Part shown: positions 8,817-17,593 of the stretch, piece by piece | Layout of the letters: every line of letters begins with the position of its first letter | Position numbering within the stretch: position 1 is the stretch's first letter | Assembly (NCBI RefSeq): GCF_000632495.1 | Contig: NZ_JFZT01000012.1 | Span: 1 to 39,621, forward strand | Length of the DNA: 39,621 nt | Direction of reading: 5' to 3' | Source: Candidatus Acidianus copahuensis | GTDB taxonomy: Archaea; Thermoproteota; Thermoprotei_A; Sulfolobales; Sulfolobaceae | Translations under genes and position numbers: made by a program | The notes under the pieces: model-generated | What the model saw: only the letters and a program-made list of their open reading frames with translations | Told to the model about the DNA's origin: nothing | Database searches by the model: none

Positions 8817-8917
8817 ACGTTTTTGTCTATTTCCTTACTGAAAGCCCTTCATTCTCTGCTAAGGCAAGAAAGTGGATTGAGGAGACTGATGAGATATATA
8901 CGGCAGAAATAACTTAT
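8792..8917 (+). pseudogene. vapC: VapC PIN-domain toxin, 5' fragment
   Basis: The ATG at 8792 begins MVKRYFDVNVFVYFLTESPS, the first PIN strand with its conserved aspartate, and continues to AEITYY. After about 8917 the sequence changes to an unrelated secreted-protein frame and VapC ends with a few foreign residues. More than half of the domain, including the other acidic residues of the RNase site, is missing. This is a clean deletion or insertion junction, so no toxin activity is expected. Confidence 0.7.
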
Positions 8918-9467
8918 TACCAAAGATGTATCACCATGGTTTAGTCCTCCATGGGGTACCAATATAGTAACAATATATAATTTTGGAAACGGCACCGCTG
9001 AAATATCATTTGTATTTGGTGGTGTTGATGTTTTTCCAGTAACATTTTATGTACCATGGAATTTTAGCACAAAGATTGCTGAATCCGCTTATTTTATGCA
9101 AGAGTCACCATATTTAGACATCTACAAAGCATATGGTCAATTATTTGCTGATCAGGCTGAATTACCTTACGTTTCCTCTCCACAAAATTCTGGACATTGG
9201 CAAATATATTATCAATTTGAATACCTATCATCTGGGAAACCCTATATTGCACCGTCTTCTTCACCGGCACCTGGGACAACTCTACAGGCTAGTGTATTTA
9301 ACCTTCAAACGAAAGGCAATTACCAAAACGGTAACGTATATGTATTCAATTATAACACATTATACATGTATCCCGTAAATGGCGGACCAGAAACTGGTGG
9401 AAACTGGTACTATACTTTTGAATTCCAGAATTCTAGTAACTATTATCAATACACATACGGTTTATGA
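8909..9467 (+). pseudogene. C-terminal fragment of an extracellular protein
   Basis: An open frame begins directly after the VapC junction (after a TAA around 8908) and runs to TGA at 9465-9467. It has no start codon with a ribosome-binding site until an internal ATG at 9096. The product is rich in Tyr, Asn, Ser, Gly and Pro, with a low-charge beta-type composition as in Sulfolobales secreted or surface proteins. No membrane helix or catalytic motif is visible. It has most likely lost its signal peptide and N-terminal half in the event that truncated vapC. Family unknown. Confidence 0.5.
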
Positions 9468-9503
9468 AAAGCTTTAAAGCCATCTTCTTTTTTATTTTTA
9501 ATA

Positions 9504-9761
9504 ATGAAAAAATATTTTCTGTTTCTAATACCTCTAATAATTTCAGCAACTGTTTTTGTTATAACTAATGCTATCACCATACCAGTAACCCGCTCTAACG
9601 TTAATGTGGCGAATATCACCCCTAATGAAACTAAGTTTCTACAATATGCTCTTTTTGTTTATACAGTGCATGTGCACTCCATAGACCCACTGTTAGCCAC
9701 AGCAATAGCCGGTGTTGTGAGTTTTGTTGTAGTGTTTTTCGTAGCCCGCAAAGTTAAGTGA
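9504..9761 (+). CDS. Small two-helix membrane protein
   Basis: The protein has 85 residues. A hydrophobic N-terminal segment (about 4-25), an exported loop with an NET sequon, and a second helix (about 62-81) ending in ARKVK. The layout suggests an N-terminal signal or anchor and a C-terminal anchor with a small outside domain. It starts 36 bases after the secreted-protein fragment, with a T-rich stretch between, and may be its former operon partner. No family recognised. Confidence 0.5.
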   Translation: MKKYFLFLIPLIISATVFVITNAITIPVTRSNVNVANITPNETKFLQYALFVYTVHVHSIDPLLATAIAGVVSFVVVFFVARKVK

Positions 9762-9904
9762 GCCCTTTTTTATTCCTCATAAGTGTTAAAACGTTAATAG
9801 AACCTGAACCAACACAAGCCACCGATTGACTTATTTTTTCTAGAATTCATCACATTATGATAATCTTTTAATATGTCCAACTTTACGTATAATATCGTGG
9901 TGGT

Positions 9905-10282
9905 ATGATAAGCGAGACCCTTGTAGAAATTGCCCTCTTCTACGTCCTCCAGTTCCATGACTTCTGGTCTTCCCTATTAGATTCGTTATTAACAAAGAAC
10001 CCAAAGCATGAACAGAATTTGATAATCCGATCCTTTATCTCTAATCCTCTCACTTTTGCATTGTATAAGTTTGGTCTAGCCACTCTAATACCAGTTATAA
10101 GCTTATACGTCATCCACTCCTTACTTCCAATATACATTGACACTTGGATAGAAGGTATCGTAACGATCAACAACATGTTAGTCCTATACAAACACGCTAA
10201 GGATAGGCGTAACAGAATTATGGGAAATAAGGTGTCGAGTCTCAGCAAGGGACTAGGCTTCAACAACGGTTTCGTTCTCTGA
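9905..10282 (+). CDS. DUF5658-like membrane protein
   Basis: The protein has 125 residues and the ATG is preceded by GTGGTGGT. It has two to three hydrophobic stretches and a central SNPLTFALYKFG segment. The N-P followed by a helix with Lys is reminiscent of the DUF5658 family, whose function is unknown. The C-terminus is polar and basic (KHAKDRRNR). An overlapping minus-strand frame (9940-10266) has no start context and is set aside. Assignment to DUF5658 is tentative. Confidence 0.5.
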   Translation: MISETLVEIALFYVLQFHDFWSSLLDSLLTKNPKHEQNLIIRSFISNPLTFALYKFGLATLIPVISLYVIHSLLPIYIDTWIEGIVTINNMLVLYKHAKDRRNRIMGNKVSSLSKGLGFNNGFVL

Positions 10283-10662
10283 TTTTTTCAAACTTCGGGA
10301 TAGCTAGTCCTCTATCTGACTTGTTTTTTAGGATAAACAACGAAAACAGATTATTCAAAGTAAAAATTTTTCATTCGACACCTTCCTTTAATATAAAAAG
10401 ATGATCATTTATTATATGTATCTTCATACCCCCTACGAAATATGAAAAGCTATATTTGCCAGACGTAATCAATTAACTCTTGAGAGGTAGACAAAAAGCA
10501 TCAAGTCCTACTAAAGTGATAGAAAACAACATCTTTTAAACTAATTAAATATGCACATGAACATTCAACTTTTTATTTAATAGTAGAACTCTAGATCTTT
10601 CATGAGTTTCGACTAAAACTTAATATTAGATGGTATGAGGCGAAATAATAATCACTGTGTAC
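10283..10662. other. Intergenic stretch, nothing recognised
   Basis: About 380 AT-rich bases between two genes that converge here (the plus-strand membrane protein and the minus-strand flavin reductase). No coding frame, hairpin or insertion-sequence end was seen. T-runs near both ends could serve as terminators. Confidence 0.4.
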
Positions 10663-11160
10663 TCAACTACTATGATCTTCATTCAAGTAAACCCTAACAT
10701 ACCTCCTATTGAAATACACTAAGGGTTTAGGTTCGCTCCTCGTCACCTTACCCTCTAAGACTTCCCCAACTATTATGGCGTGATCACCAATATCTACTTC
10801 TGTATACTTCCTTAGAACTATGTAAGCGTAACTTTCTGTGAGGACTGGGACACCGTAGACTTCGACGTATCCCACTCTCTTAAACCTCTCCGCCATTGGG
10901 ACTTTGGCAAATGTGTCATGCACCTCAACACTCTCCACTAAGTTTACAGCAAAGGCTTCACTCTCCCTAAAGGGTCTGTCGTTCCCTTTAGTCTTGTCGG
11001 CTGAGAACATAACCAGCACTGGGTTAAGGGATAGGGAGTTAAAAGTGTTCACAGTCATTCCAACTGGCATCCCATTCCACTTAGTTGTAACTATTGCAAC
11101 GCCGTTCGGGAAAAGTCTCATTACTGCTTTTAAGACTTCATTACTGTTGTTATTTGCCAT
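10663..11160 (-). CDS. hpaC: Flavin reductase component of 4-hydroxyphenylacetate 3-monooxygenase
   Basis: The 165-residue protein has the flavin-reductase (HpaC-like) split-barrel pattern: FPNGVAIVTT at about 17-26, GMTVNTFNSLSLNPVLVMFS, then DHAIIVGEV. These proteins reduce FMN or FAD with NAD(P)H and pass the reduced flavin to the HpaB oxygenase, which is encoded in the same cluster. It is transcribed alone, with its own AT-rich promoter between 11170 and 11210 and a degenerate copy of the AAACTAGTTT palindrome next to it. Length and motifs match a complete enzyme. Confidence 0.85.
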   Translation of the reverse strand: MANNNSNEVLKAVMRLFPNGVAIVTTKWNGMPVGMTVNTFNSLSLNPVLVMFSADKTKGNDRPFRESEAFAVNLVESVEVHDTFAKVPMAERFKRVGYVEVYGVPVLTESYAYIVLRKYTEVDIGDHAIIVGEVLEGKVTRSEPKPLVYFNRRYVRVYLNEDHSS

Positions 11161-11198
11161 AAAAGAAAATTTGCTCTAATTAATAAAAAAACTCAATC

Positions 11199-11209
11199 AA
11201 ACTGTTTTA
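11199..11209 (-). promoter_or_regulatory. Degenerate copy of the cluster palindrome before hpaC
   Basis: The sequence AAACTGTTTTA keeps the AAAC and GTTT half-sites, but they are separated by one base instead of two. On the coding strand it lies about 40 bases before the hpaC start and about ten bases before a TATA-like TTTTATTAATT, the same arrangement as the three perfect sites of the cluster. It may be a weak or lost operator. Confidence 0.35.
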
Positions 11210-11214
11210 AAAAA

Positions 11215-12630
11215 TTACAACAGCGTTATTGAAATTAACTTGTTTTCAGTCATCTCTAACATGGAGTCCCTAACTCCTTCCCTCCCGATACCGCTCTTCT
11301 TAAACCCTCCAAAGGGTAACGAGTCCCACCTTAACCTTGTGCTGTCATTTATAATAACACTCCCAGTCCTTATCTTTTTAGCCATCTTTAACCCTCTATT
11401 CAAGTCCCTAGTAAATATGGCTGACTGTAAGCCGTACTCAGTGGAGTTAGCTATCTCAATAGCTTCTTCATCACTTTTCACGCTAACTATTGGTGCAACT
11501 GGTCCGAACACTTCCGTCTTGAGGGCTAAGGCGTTAGTTGACAACCCTGTGAGCATGGTGAGAGGGAAGAAATAACCAGTCTCTGGACCCTTATTTAGCA
11601 CCTCTACCTTTGCTCCAGACTCCCTAGCGTCTTCCACAACTTTCTCCATCTTTTCTACACTCTCACTGTTTATTACTGGTCCTATGTCTGTCCTCTCATC
11701 TAGTGGGTCACCTACCCTCAATTCCCTAACCTTTTGTGAGAAAGCCTTTATGAACTTTTCAGCTATTTCCTCCCTAACTATTATCCTTTTCCCTGCATTG
11801 CAGTTCTGTCCAGCATACTCAAATCTAGCCCTAACAGCTATTGAAGAGGCCCTTTCGACCTCAGCGTCTTCCAGTACTATAATTGGGTCTGAGCCACCCA
11901 ACTCCATTATAACCCTCTTACCTAATGATGTAGCCTTTGAAGCAATTGCTAGACCGGTATTAGTGGAACCAGTTAATGTTATTAGTCCTATGAGTGGGTT
12001 TGTGACTACTTCATCGCCTATCTCACTGCTATACCCCGTGACCACCCTAACTGCACTTTCCGGTAAGCCTGCCTCTATCATAATCTTCCTCATCTCTAAA
12101 GCTGAGAGTGGTGCGCTTATGCTCGGTTTTACCACTACAGAGTTTCCCACAGCTATTGCAGGGGCTACCTTATGTGCAAAGCTGTTGATCGGGAAGTTGA
12201 AAGGTAGGATTGCTGACACCACACCTATGGGCTCCCTTACGCTCATCACTATTCTGTTTTCGTTACCCGGAGGATACTCGTAAGCGTCTACCCTATAGTT
12301 CTTCCCTTCAAGTACTAATGGCGCCTCACTGGCAGCCTGCCTAAAGAGCCTAGATGCCCTGAGTACTTCAACTCTAGCGTCCCTAATTGGTTTCCCTGCC
12401 TCCAGTGCGAGTAACTTAGCTAATCTCTCTCCTTCTCTCTCTATAATCTCTGAGACCTTCATTAGTATTGCAGTCCTCTTGTAGAGTGGCATGCTTGATA
12501 TAATCTCAAAACCTTTATATGCTTCTTCTATCTCACTCCTCACTTCATCCCTAGACATCCTCTTTACTTTACCTATTACCCTTAAGTCTGAGGGTGATTT
12601 AATTTCAATGAACTCAGACATTTCCATCAC
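11215..12630 (-). CDS. Aldehyde dehydrogenase, probable 5-carboxymethyl-2-hydroxymuconate semialdehyde dehydrogenase
   Basis: The protein has 471 residues, full length for an NAD(P)-dependent ALDH. The general-base Glu is in MELGGSDP, the catalytic Cys in GQNCNAGKRI, and the cofactor-domain SILPFNFPINSF and C-terminal LPFGGFKKSGIGREG motifs are present. Its start overlaps the end of the FAH-family gene upstream, so they form one operon. In the 4-hydroxyphenylacetate meta pathway the ring-cleavage semialdehyde is oxidised by HpaE before the FAH-type HpaG decarboxylates it, and this gene fits that step. The substrate is inferred from context; ALDHs are broad. A start at 12621 instead of 12630 is possible. 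Confidence 0.85.
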   Translation of the reverse strand: MMEMSEFIEIKSPSDLRVIGKVKRMSRDEVRSEIEEAYKGFEIISSMPLYKRTAILMKVSEIIEREGERLAKLLALEAGKPIRDARVEVLRASRLFRQAASEAPLVLEGKNYRVDAYEYPPGNENRIVMSVREPIGVVSAILPFNFPINSFAHKVAPAIAVGNSVVVKPSISAPLSALEMRKIMIEAGLPESAVRVVTGYSSEIGDEVVTNPLIGLITLTGSTNTGLAIASKATSLGKRVIMELGGSDPIIVLEDAEVERASSIAVRARFEYAGQNCNAGKRIIVREEIAEKFIKAFSQKVRELRVGDPLDERTDIGPVINSESVEKMEKVVEDARESGAKVEVLNKGPETGYFFPLTMLTGLSTNALALKTEVFGPVAPIVSVKSDEEAIEIANSTEYGLQSAIFTRDLNRGLKMAKKIRTGSVIINDSTRLRWDSLPFGGFKKSGIGREGVRDSMLEMTENKLISITLL

Positions 12631-13495
12631 CCGTGACCTTAATCAAGTTTTCTAACCTACCAATCTTTTCCACTTCAGCAATCATCATTGCGTTATCCTT
12701 AGGGATTAATGAGTACTCTGAGACCTCCTCTGCTTCCTTATACCCTATGCTCCCGGAACTGACAAGACTGAACTCGGGTATTGTTACAACTTTAGAGAGC
12801 TCCATGAGTACTTCCTCAACGGAGAATATCAAGTCAGATGAGTTCCCCTCTTGTATTACTTTACCATCATAGTAACTGTGCATGGCTAGGGAGTTAACGT
12901 CCTCTACCTCTTCTGGGGTTACTATCCATGGGCCTGTGGGTGCAAACGTGTCCCTTACCTTGTTCCTAAAGTGTGATCCCCTAACGTACATTTTCTTGAC
13001 CTTCCCGTCTGATGGGTCTCTTCTCATGGCGTAATAGGAGTCCTCCTTAATCCCTGGAGGGTATGTTACGTCATTGAAGACTGTATAACCTAATATTGCT
13101 TCTTTAACCTCACTGAGAGAAGCGTTCTTTAACTTTTTCTTCAATATTACTCCTATCTCAACTTCTGGTCTTATTGCATCCTTGGGTGACTCTATCACAC
13201 CTAAGTGGGGAATAACATTTGTGGGTAACTTTAGGAAGAACTTAGGTGATCCTACCATCCTCTTTGCCTCTTCCTTACTATTTACCCCAATCATTTGGGG
13301 GGTGTTGACTAAGGTGCAGATTATGGCTTTAGGTTCCACCGGTACTTCTACAGTGATTTCGCTTAAGTTATAAGCTTCCCCTTTTGGTTCTATTTCTCTG
13401 TAACTATCAGTGACGTATACGTAATTGCCCTCCACTACCCCTATCATTATCTTACCTTTATGGGAAAACCTCAAGAACCTAGTCATTTGAAACAC
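12614..13495 (-). CDS. Fumarylacetoacetate-hydrolase-family enzyme (HpaG/HpcE-like)
   Basis: The protein has 293 residues. The FAH-fold metal ligands are visible as E111 and E113 (RPEVEIGV) and D142 (VFNDVT), followed by a typical PWIVTPEEV segment. In the homoprotocatechuate pathway HpaG decarboxylates and isomerises 5-oxopent-3-ene-1,2,5-tricarboxylate. Single-domain FAH proteins also act on acylpyruvates or 2-oxo-4-enoates, so the exact reaction is inferred. It is the first gene of a two-gene operon with the aldehyde dehydrogenase. A perfect palindrome (13568-13577) and an AT-rich TATA region precede it. Confidence 0.8.
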   Translation of the reverse strand: MFQMTRFLRFSHKGKIMIGVVEGNYVYVTDSYREIEPKGEAYNLSEITVEVPVEPKAIICTLVNTPQMIGVNSKEEAKRMVGSPKFFLKLPTNVIPHLGVIESPKDAIRPEVEIGVILKKKLKNASLSEVKEAILGYTVFNDVTYPPGIKEDSYYAMRRDPSDGKVKKMYVRGSHFRNKVRDTFAPTGPWIVTPEEVEDVNSLAMHSYYDGKVIQEGNSSDLIFSVEEVLMELSKVVTIPEFSLVSSGSIGYKEAEEVSEYSLIPKDNAMMIAEVEKIGRLENLIKVTGDGNV

Positions 13496-13567
13496 CCTTA
13501 AACCGCGAGAAAGATCACATATTTATCATAGTGCAATTTGAGCGATTAAATAAATAAATAAAAAATA

Positions 13568-13577
13568 AAACTAGTTT
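13568..13577. promoter_or_regulatory. Palindromic operator candidate, site A (FAH-ALDH operon)
   Basis: AAACTAGTTT is a perfect 10-base palindrome; with flanks it extends to ATAAAACTAGTTTTAT, 16 bases. It lies about 73-82 bases before the start of the FAH-family gene and just upstream of a TTTATTTATTTAA TATA-like tract on the minus strand. The hpaB stop is five bases away on the other side. Confidence 0.6.
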
Positions 13578-13582
13578 TATAT

Positions 13583-15057
13583 CTATGCCTTAGGGTTAGG
13601 CATTTGGTCTAGTATATCTTGGACTAACTTTACATACTCTCTCTTTTTCTCTTTGAAGACCTCTGAGTATGTCTGTGCCCACCTAACTACAGTGTCGCCT
13701 CTACTGAACCTGTCATACTGTTCATACCTTAATCCAGACTCTGAACCTATGACGTCCCAGAGCAAGTTGAAGAGCTTTACCCTCTCTACCGCACTTATAC
13801 CTTTCATAGATAAATACTTGTCCAGTAATCTCCTCTCTTCAGGGTTCTCGAAGTCCTTAATACTTGAGGGTATTGGGATTGATGCACCACCAGCTATTCC
13901 TCTCAATATCTCATGGACTCTCGGTAATACCCTCTGGTTGAAGTGGCTTGCTGCTATTGATATATATGGGTCCGGTCTAGTTATGTTAGGTAGTTCCTCA
14001 GCTTTCTCTACGGAAGCATATAGGGCAGCCTCATTAAGCATTAAGTATATTAGTATTTCTCCTAACATCTCTTGCACGTTAATGTGTACGTTAGTCTTTG
14101 ACGCTTCAGTAATTGCAATACCAAGACCTGCTAGGAACTTTAACCTAGAGTAGTGCCGAATTACGAAGTGCCAGTTGAACCAACCCCTTAGCCTTACTGT
14201 GTGCCACATGAACTCTTCAATTAGGTGTGGCTTACCTAACCATATTATCCTATCCTTTGGGACAAAGGCGTTATCAAAGACCAGTATAGCGTCAGACTCC
14301 TCAAACCTAGCACTTAAGGGATACTCGAACTCACCATACCTCGGTGTAAAAGCCCTTCTAGCTATGAAATATACGTTCTTTGCGTCTGTGGGCAGTGATA
14401 CGAATACAGCGTACTTCTCGTCACTTGCAGCTGTCCTAAATGCGTTTGGTAAGTACCATACTCTCTCAGCATATGGGCCAGATGTAGATATCTGTGCTGC
14501 CCCCTTAATATTACACCGTCTGGTCTCTTCTCCACTACTCCTATCGCTATGTATGGGTCGTCCCACTCCGCTGGGGGCTTTGACCTATCGTACATCGGTG
14601 GGACTATTGCGTGAGTATAGTAGAGGTCATTCTTTGTTGCCTCCTTATATATGTTTATAACGTTCTCCATGTATTCTGAGCCGAAGTTCTTCCCGAAGAA
14701 GTCCTCGGCATGGGCATAAAATACAGCTGTCCATACGTTCAAGTAGTCCGGGCTCCTACCGAAGTACCCCCTATAGAAGTCGTAAATCTTCACTAACCCG
14801 TCCCTTAACTGGGCTAACTCTTGTTTGCTTCTAGGTACCTTATAGGTTATGCTAGTCTCCTCCCCCACATCCTTATTATATACTCTTAAGTCCTTGTTTG
14901 CTTCTTCCCAGTGGAAGTCATAGTATTTTGCCACTGTATTTACTGGTATCTTAAATGCTGGGTGTTCTGTCACATCTTCTACTAGCTGTCCGTCATAGTA
15001 GACGTGTGGTTGGTGTGCCTTTATGCTTTTTATATAATCTATTCCTTTCCTAATCAT
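13583..15057 (-). pseudogene. hpaB: 4-hydroxyphenylacetate 3-monooxygenase oxygenase component, one-base frameshift
   Basis: Two overlapping frames make one HpaB of about 491 residues. The first 185 or so residues read from 15057 and include R101 and Y105 (GRSPDY) and H149 (YYTHA), the residues that bind the phenol in Thermus HpaB (R100, Y104, H142). After GVIL the frame is lost at the G5 run (14500-14504, C5 on the plus strand); one more G gives RGAAQISTSGPYAERV and the clean remainder to the stop. HpaB hydroxylates 4-hydroxyphenylacetate or related phenols with FADH2 from HpaC. The rest is undamaged, so the lesion is recent, an error, or tolerated. It follows hpaD by six bases in the same operon. 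Confidence 0.85.
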
Positions 15058-15063
15058 ATGTGG

Positions 15064-16011
15064 TCACCATGACCTAATTTGACCCGTCTTAGGGTCTTCA
15101 ACGGGCTGCCATTCCCTCAACCACGATTCGGGAATGGGTCTAGCCCAAAAATCACTCCTATACTTTATCTGTTCCGGAGTCCAAATTATGGGTTTCCATT
15201 TGTCTGGATCTAACACAATGTAGTCTTGGGCATAAAACTCAACCCTATTCTTGTCAAAGTCCCTCACGTAAATGTAATAGCCCTCTGTGGCACCGTGCCT
15301 CCCCGGACCCCTCTCTATGTTATCCCACATACCCTCAGATGAGAGTATGTCCGCAACCCTAATTATGTCACTGACTTCGTGGACGTAATATGTCTCGTGG
15401 TGGAAGCCAGGTACATTACGGCTACTCCTAGCTATTGCGACTTCATGCGATGCACCACTTTTAGTAGTCCATATTACAGACCTCTTCCCGTTCTCGTCTA
15501 AGAAAGCCTCTGTCTCATATATACCAAATACTTCATTCAAGAACTTATACTCAGCCTCAATGTCTTTTACCACATAATTTACGTGGGCTAATCTAACGGG
15601 TCTAGCACCCTTATGCATATAAAACTTCATCCTAACGTCCTCTACATACTCCATGTCAAAGTATAGGACTACGGGAATACCGTTAGGTGTCTCAAACAGG
15701 ATAGCGTCTTCTACCCCTTTCTCCTTAAACTTCATAGTGTATATTCCCATGTTAGAGAGAACTTCTTTAGCCTTGTCAAGCTCTTTAGGTTCAGTCACCC
15801 TAAAGCCAATATAAGATAGCCCCGGGGAGGATGCCTTCTTTAAGAGTAAGCTGTGGTGTTGGGCCTCATGCCTACCCCTTAAATAAAGATTGTCACCGTC
15901 TTTTTCAGTCTCAATGAAGCCTAAGAGGTCCACATAGAAGTTCCTAGCTTTGTCTATATCAGTTACCCTTATTGCCACATGAGAAAGCCTAGATATGTTA
16001 ATGAGTGGCAT
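15064..16011 (-). CDS. hpaD: Extradiol ring-cleavage dioxygenase (3,4-dihydroxyphenylacetate 2,3-dioxygenase-like)
   Basis: The 315-residue protein has two vicinal-oxygen-chelate domains, at about 8-120 and 138-262. The iron ligands H143 (LAHVNY), H205 (GFHHETYY) and E258 (RVEFY) are in place, matching the 2-His-1-Glu set of type I extradiol enzymes such as the Brevibacterium homoprotocatechuate dioxygenase. It opens the catechol made by HpaBC. It is the first gene of an operon with hpaB. Its own GGTGA ribosome-binding motif lies about ten bases before the ATG, with a TATA tract at 16041-16056 and palindrome site B just beyond. Confidence 0.85.
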   Translation of the reverse strand: MPLINISRLSHVAIRVTDIDKARNFYVDLLGFIETEKDGDNLYLRGRHEAQHHSLLLKKASSPGLSYIGFRVTEPKELDKAKEVLSNMGIYTMKFKEKGVEDAILFETPNGIPVVLYFDMEYVEDVRMKFYMHKGARPVRLAHVNYVVKDIEAEYKFLNEVFGIYETEAFLDENGKRSVIWTTKSGASHEVAIARSSRNVPGFHHETYYVHEVSDIIRVADILSSEGMWDNIERGPGRHGATEGYYIYVRDFDKNRVEFYAQDYIVLDPDKWKPIIWTPEQIKYRSDFWARPIPESWLREWQPVEDPKTGQIRSW

Positions 16012-16065
16012 ATAAATTCTTCACCTAAAAAATGATTAACTTTATATTTATTTAAAGGTGAAATG

Positions 16066-16075
16066 AAACTAGTTT
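16066..16075. promoter_or_regulatory. Palindromic operator candidate, site B (hpaD-hpaB operon)
   Basis: A second perfect AAACTAGTTT. Read on the minus strand it stands about ten bases before the TATA tract (16041-16056) of hpaD. It touches the TAA stop of the MFS gene (16075-16077). Position relative to TATA matches sites A and C, as expected for an operator or activator site. Confidence 0.6.
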
Positions 16076-17553
16076 TAGGGTGATATCTCGTCGAGCCTTC
16101 TGTTTGCAGTCCTGTGCCCTATTATCACAGCTATAACTGTGGATATGACTTGGAATAATGCTATTACTATAAACACCTCTAAGACAATAGTAGTTGTCAC
16201 TTTCCCTAAGGACAATAGGCTCTGTATTACCCCAGATATTACGATGACTGATATGCCTCCCCCTATATGCCCTAACCCATCTGATAGGGCGAAACCAGTG
16301 CTCCTAGCTCTAGTGGGAAAGCTCTCAGCAGTCCATGTATAGGACATTGGCACCCACAAGTTAAAACCGTAAAAGAGGATTATTGAACCTATTACAGCCA
16401 GTGGTACGTTACTTACACCAGCTATACCTATTAATACCCCTCCAAGGATAGTCAAGGAAACAGATATAGCAGTCCAAGTCTTCCTTTCTAAGTGGTCACC
16501 AATTGCCATCCCAGTGAGCGGGACTAATATAAAACCTATAACCCCTAAGGCTGTTATCATTCCACCTTCTGGTGGTGGGTAACCTAAGGCTGCTAGTATG
16601 GAAGTAAGACCAGATGCTATAGCGTAAACTGTCATGTAACCGAAAAACCATACTGAGACTAAAATACCTAACCTCTTTATGTACCTAGGGTCCTTGAAGA
16701 TGAATCTCATGGAGTCAAGAAAACTTATACGCTCTAAAACTACCGGGGTTATATCTCTCTGGATCTCCGGTAGTTTACCTATTTTCCTAGTAGCTTTGTC
16801 CTCCATTATGCTTACAATCCTACTGGCTTCATCTATCCTACCCTTCGTTAGGAGCCATCTAGGTGACTCGGGCAACTCTATCCTAAGTAAAAGCCCTATT
16901 AAAGCTAAGAGTGCCCCAATACCATACATTATCCTCCAACCGTCAGTAGCAAATATTCCAGTAGTCCCTAAGGCGAAAGGTAATCCTAGAGGGAAGGGTG
17001 CAGGTGGTGTTGTGAGTAGTAGACCAAGCCATATGCCTAGGGCTGCACCCAACGTGGAGAACAGAAAGACGAAGTTTGTGTACTTAGCCCTAGCTTGCAT
17101 GGGTGCCATTTCCCCTATGTAAGTGTTAACAATTGCTAGGTCTGCTCCAACTCCTACTCCGGTTATTGTCCTAGCTATCAAGTAGTTTAGATAATCCGGG
17201 GACAGTGCGTTGTATAAGCTACCGAGACCAGTTATAGCCATAGTTATCATTAACATGTTCCTTCTCCCTATAAGGTCTGCTAATGGGGAGAGTAGTATAG
17301 CACCTATTATATAACCTATAAGGTTTAGTAATACTATTGGACCTAGAAGTGCCGGGATCTGTGCTGGGCTACTAACGTGGAAGAGGACGAAGGAAGTCTG
17401 TATGAAGGATACGTTGATGTCGAAGATATCAAAAAAGGTGAATAGGAATCCTACACCTAGAATGCCGATGAAAATATATGATAACGCCCATATTGGTATT
17501 CTATCTAGTCTTGCAATTACCTCACTCGCTTTAGCTTTATTCTCTTGAGCCAT
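16075..17553 (-). CDS. MFS transporter, probable aromatic-acid importer
   Basis: The protein has 492 residues with twelve predicted helices in two halves and a long central loop. The loop between helices 2 and 3 reads LSPLADLIGRRN, the MFS signature; LPESPRWLLTKGR after helix 6 is typical of the sugar/organic-acid porter branch, and ESFPTRARSTG precedes helix 11. Placement inside the hpa cluster and under the same palindrome suggests proton-coupled uptake of the phenolic acid. Its promoter faces the HTH_10 regulator gene. The substrate is inferred only from context. Confidence 0.85.
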   Translation of the reverse strand: MAQENKAKASEVIARLDRIPIWALSYIFIGILGVGFLFTFFDIFDINVSFIQTSFVLFHVSSPAQIPALLGPIVLLNLIGYIIGAILLSPLADLIGRRNMLMITMAITGLGSLYNALSPDYLNYLIARTITGVGVGADLAIVNTYIGEMAPMQARAKYTNFVFLFSTLGAALGIWLGLLLTTPPAPFPLGLPFALGTTGIFATDGWRIMYGIGALLALIGLLLRIELPESPRWLLTKGRIDEASRIVSIMEDKATRKIGKLPEIQRDITPVVLERISFLDSMRFIFKDPRYIKRLGILVSVWFFGYMTVYAIASGLTSILAALGYPPPEGGMITALGVIGFILVPLTGMAIGDHLERKTWTAISVSLTILGGVLIGIAGVSNVPLAVIGSIILFYGFNLWVPMSYTWTAESFPTRARSTGFALSDGLGHIGGGISVIVISGVIQSLLSLGKVTTTIVLEVFIVIALFQVISTVIAVIIGHRTANRRLDEISP

Positions 17554-17593
17554 CGTTTGAGTGTATTCGTAATTATAAAATAATAGCTATATG

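Noticed and set aside
9133..9378. Plus and minus frames overlapping the secreted-protein fragment
   Set aside because: Compositionally poor and inside a more convincing long frame that runs from 8909 to 9467.
9940..10266. Minus-strand frame opposite the DUF5658-like gene
   Set aside because: The plus strand has a better start (GTGGTGGT before ATG) and a membrane-helix pattern.
11684..12283. Long plus-strand open frame (199 codons) opposite the aldehyde dehydrogenase
   Set aside because: It is antisense to a gene with all ALDH motifs, is Ser/Leu-rich without family motifs and has no start context: a shadow frame.
14495..14510. Programmed ribosomal frameshift in hpaB
   Set aside because: HpaB is a single-frame gene elsewhere and no stimulatory structure is obvious; a plain one-base loss is simpler, though reads should be checked.
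13653..14660. Two plus-strand open frames opposite hpaB
   Set aside because: They mirror HpaB codons, lack ribosome-binding sites and show no domain motifs.
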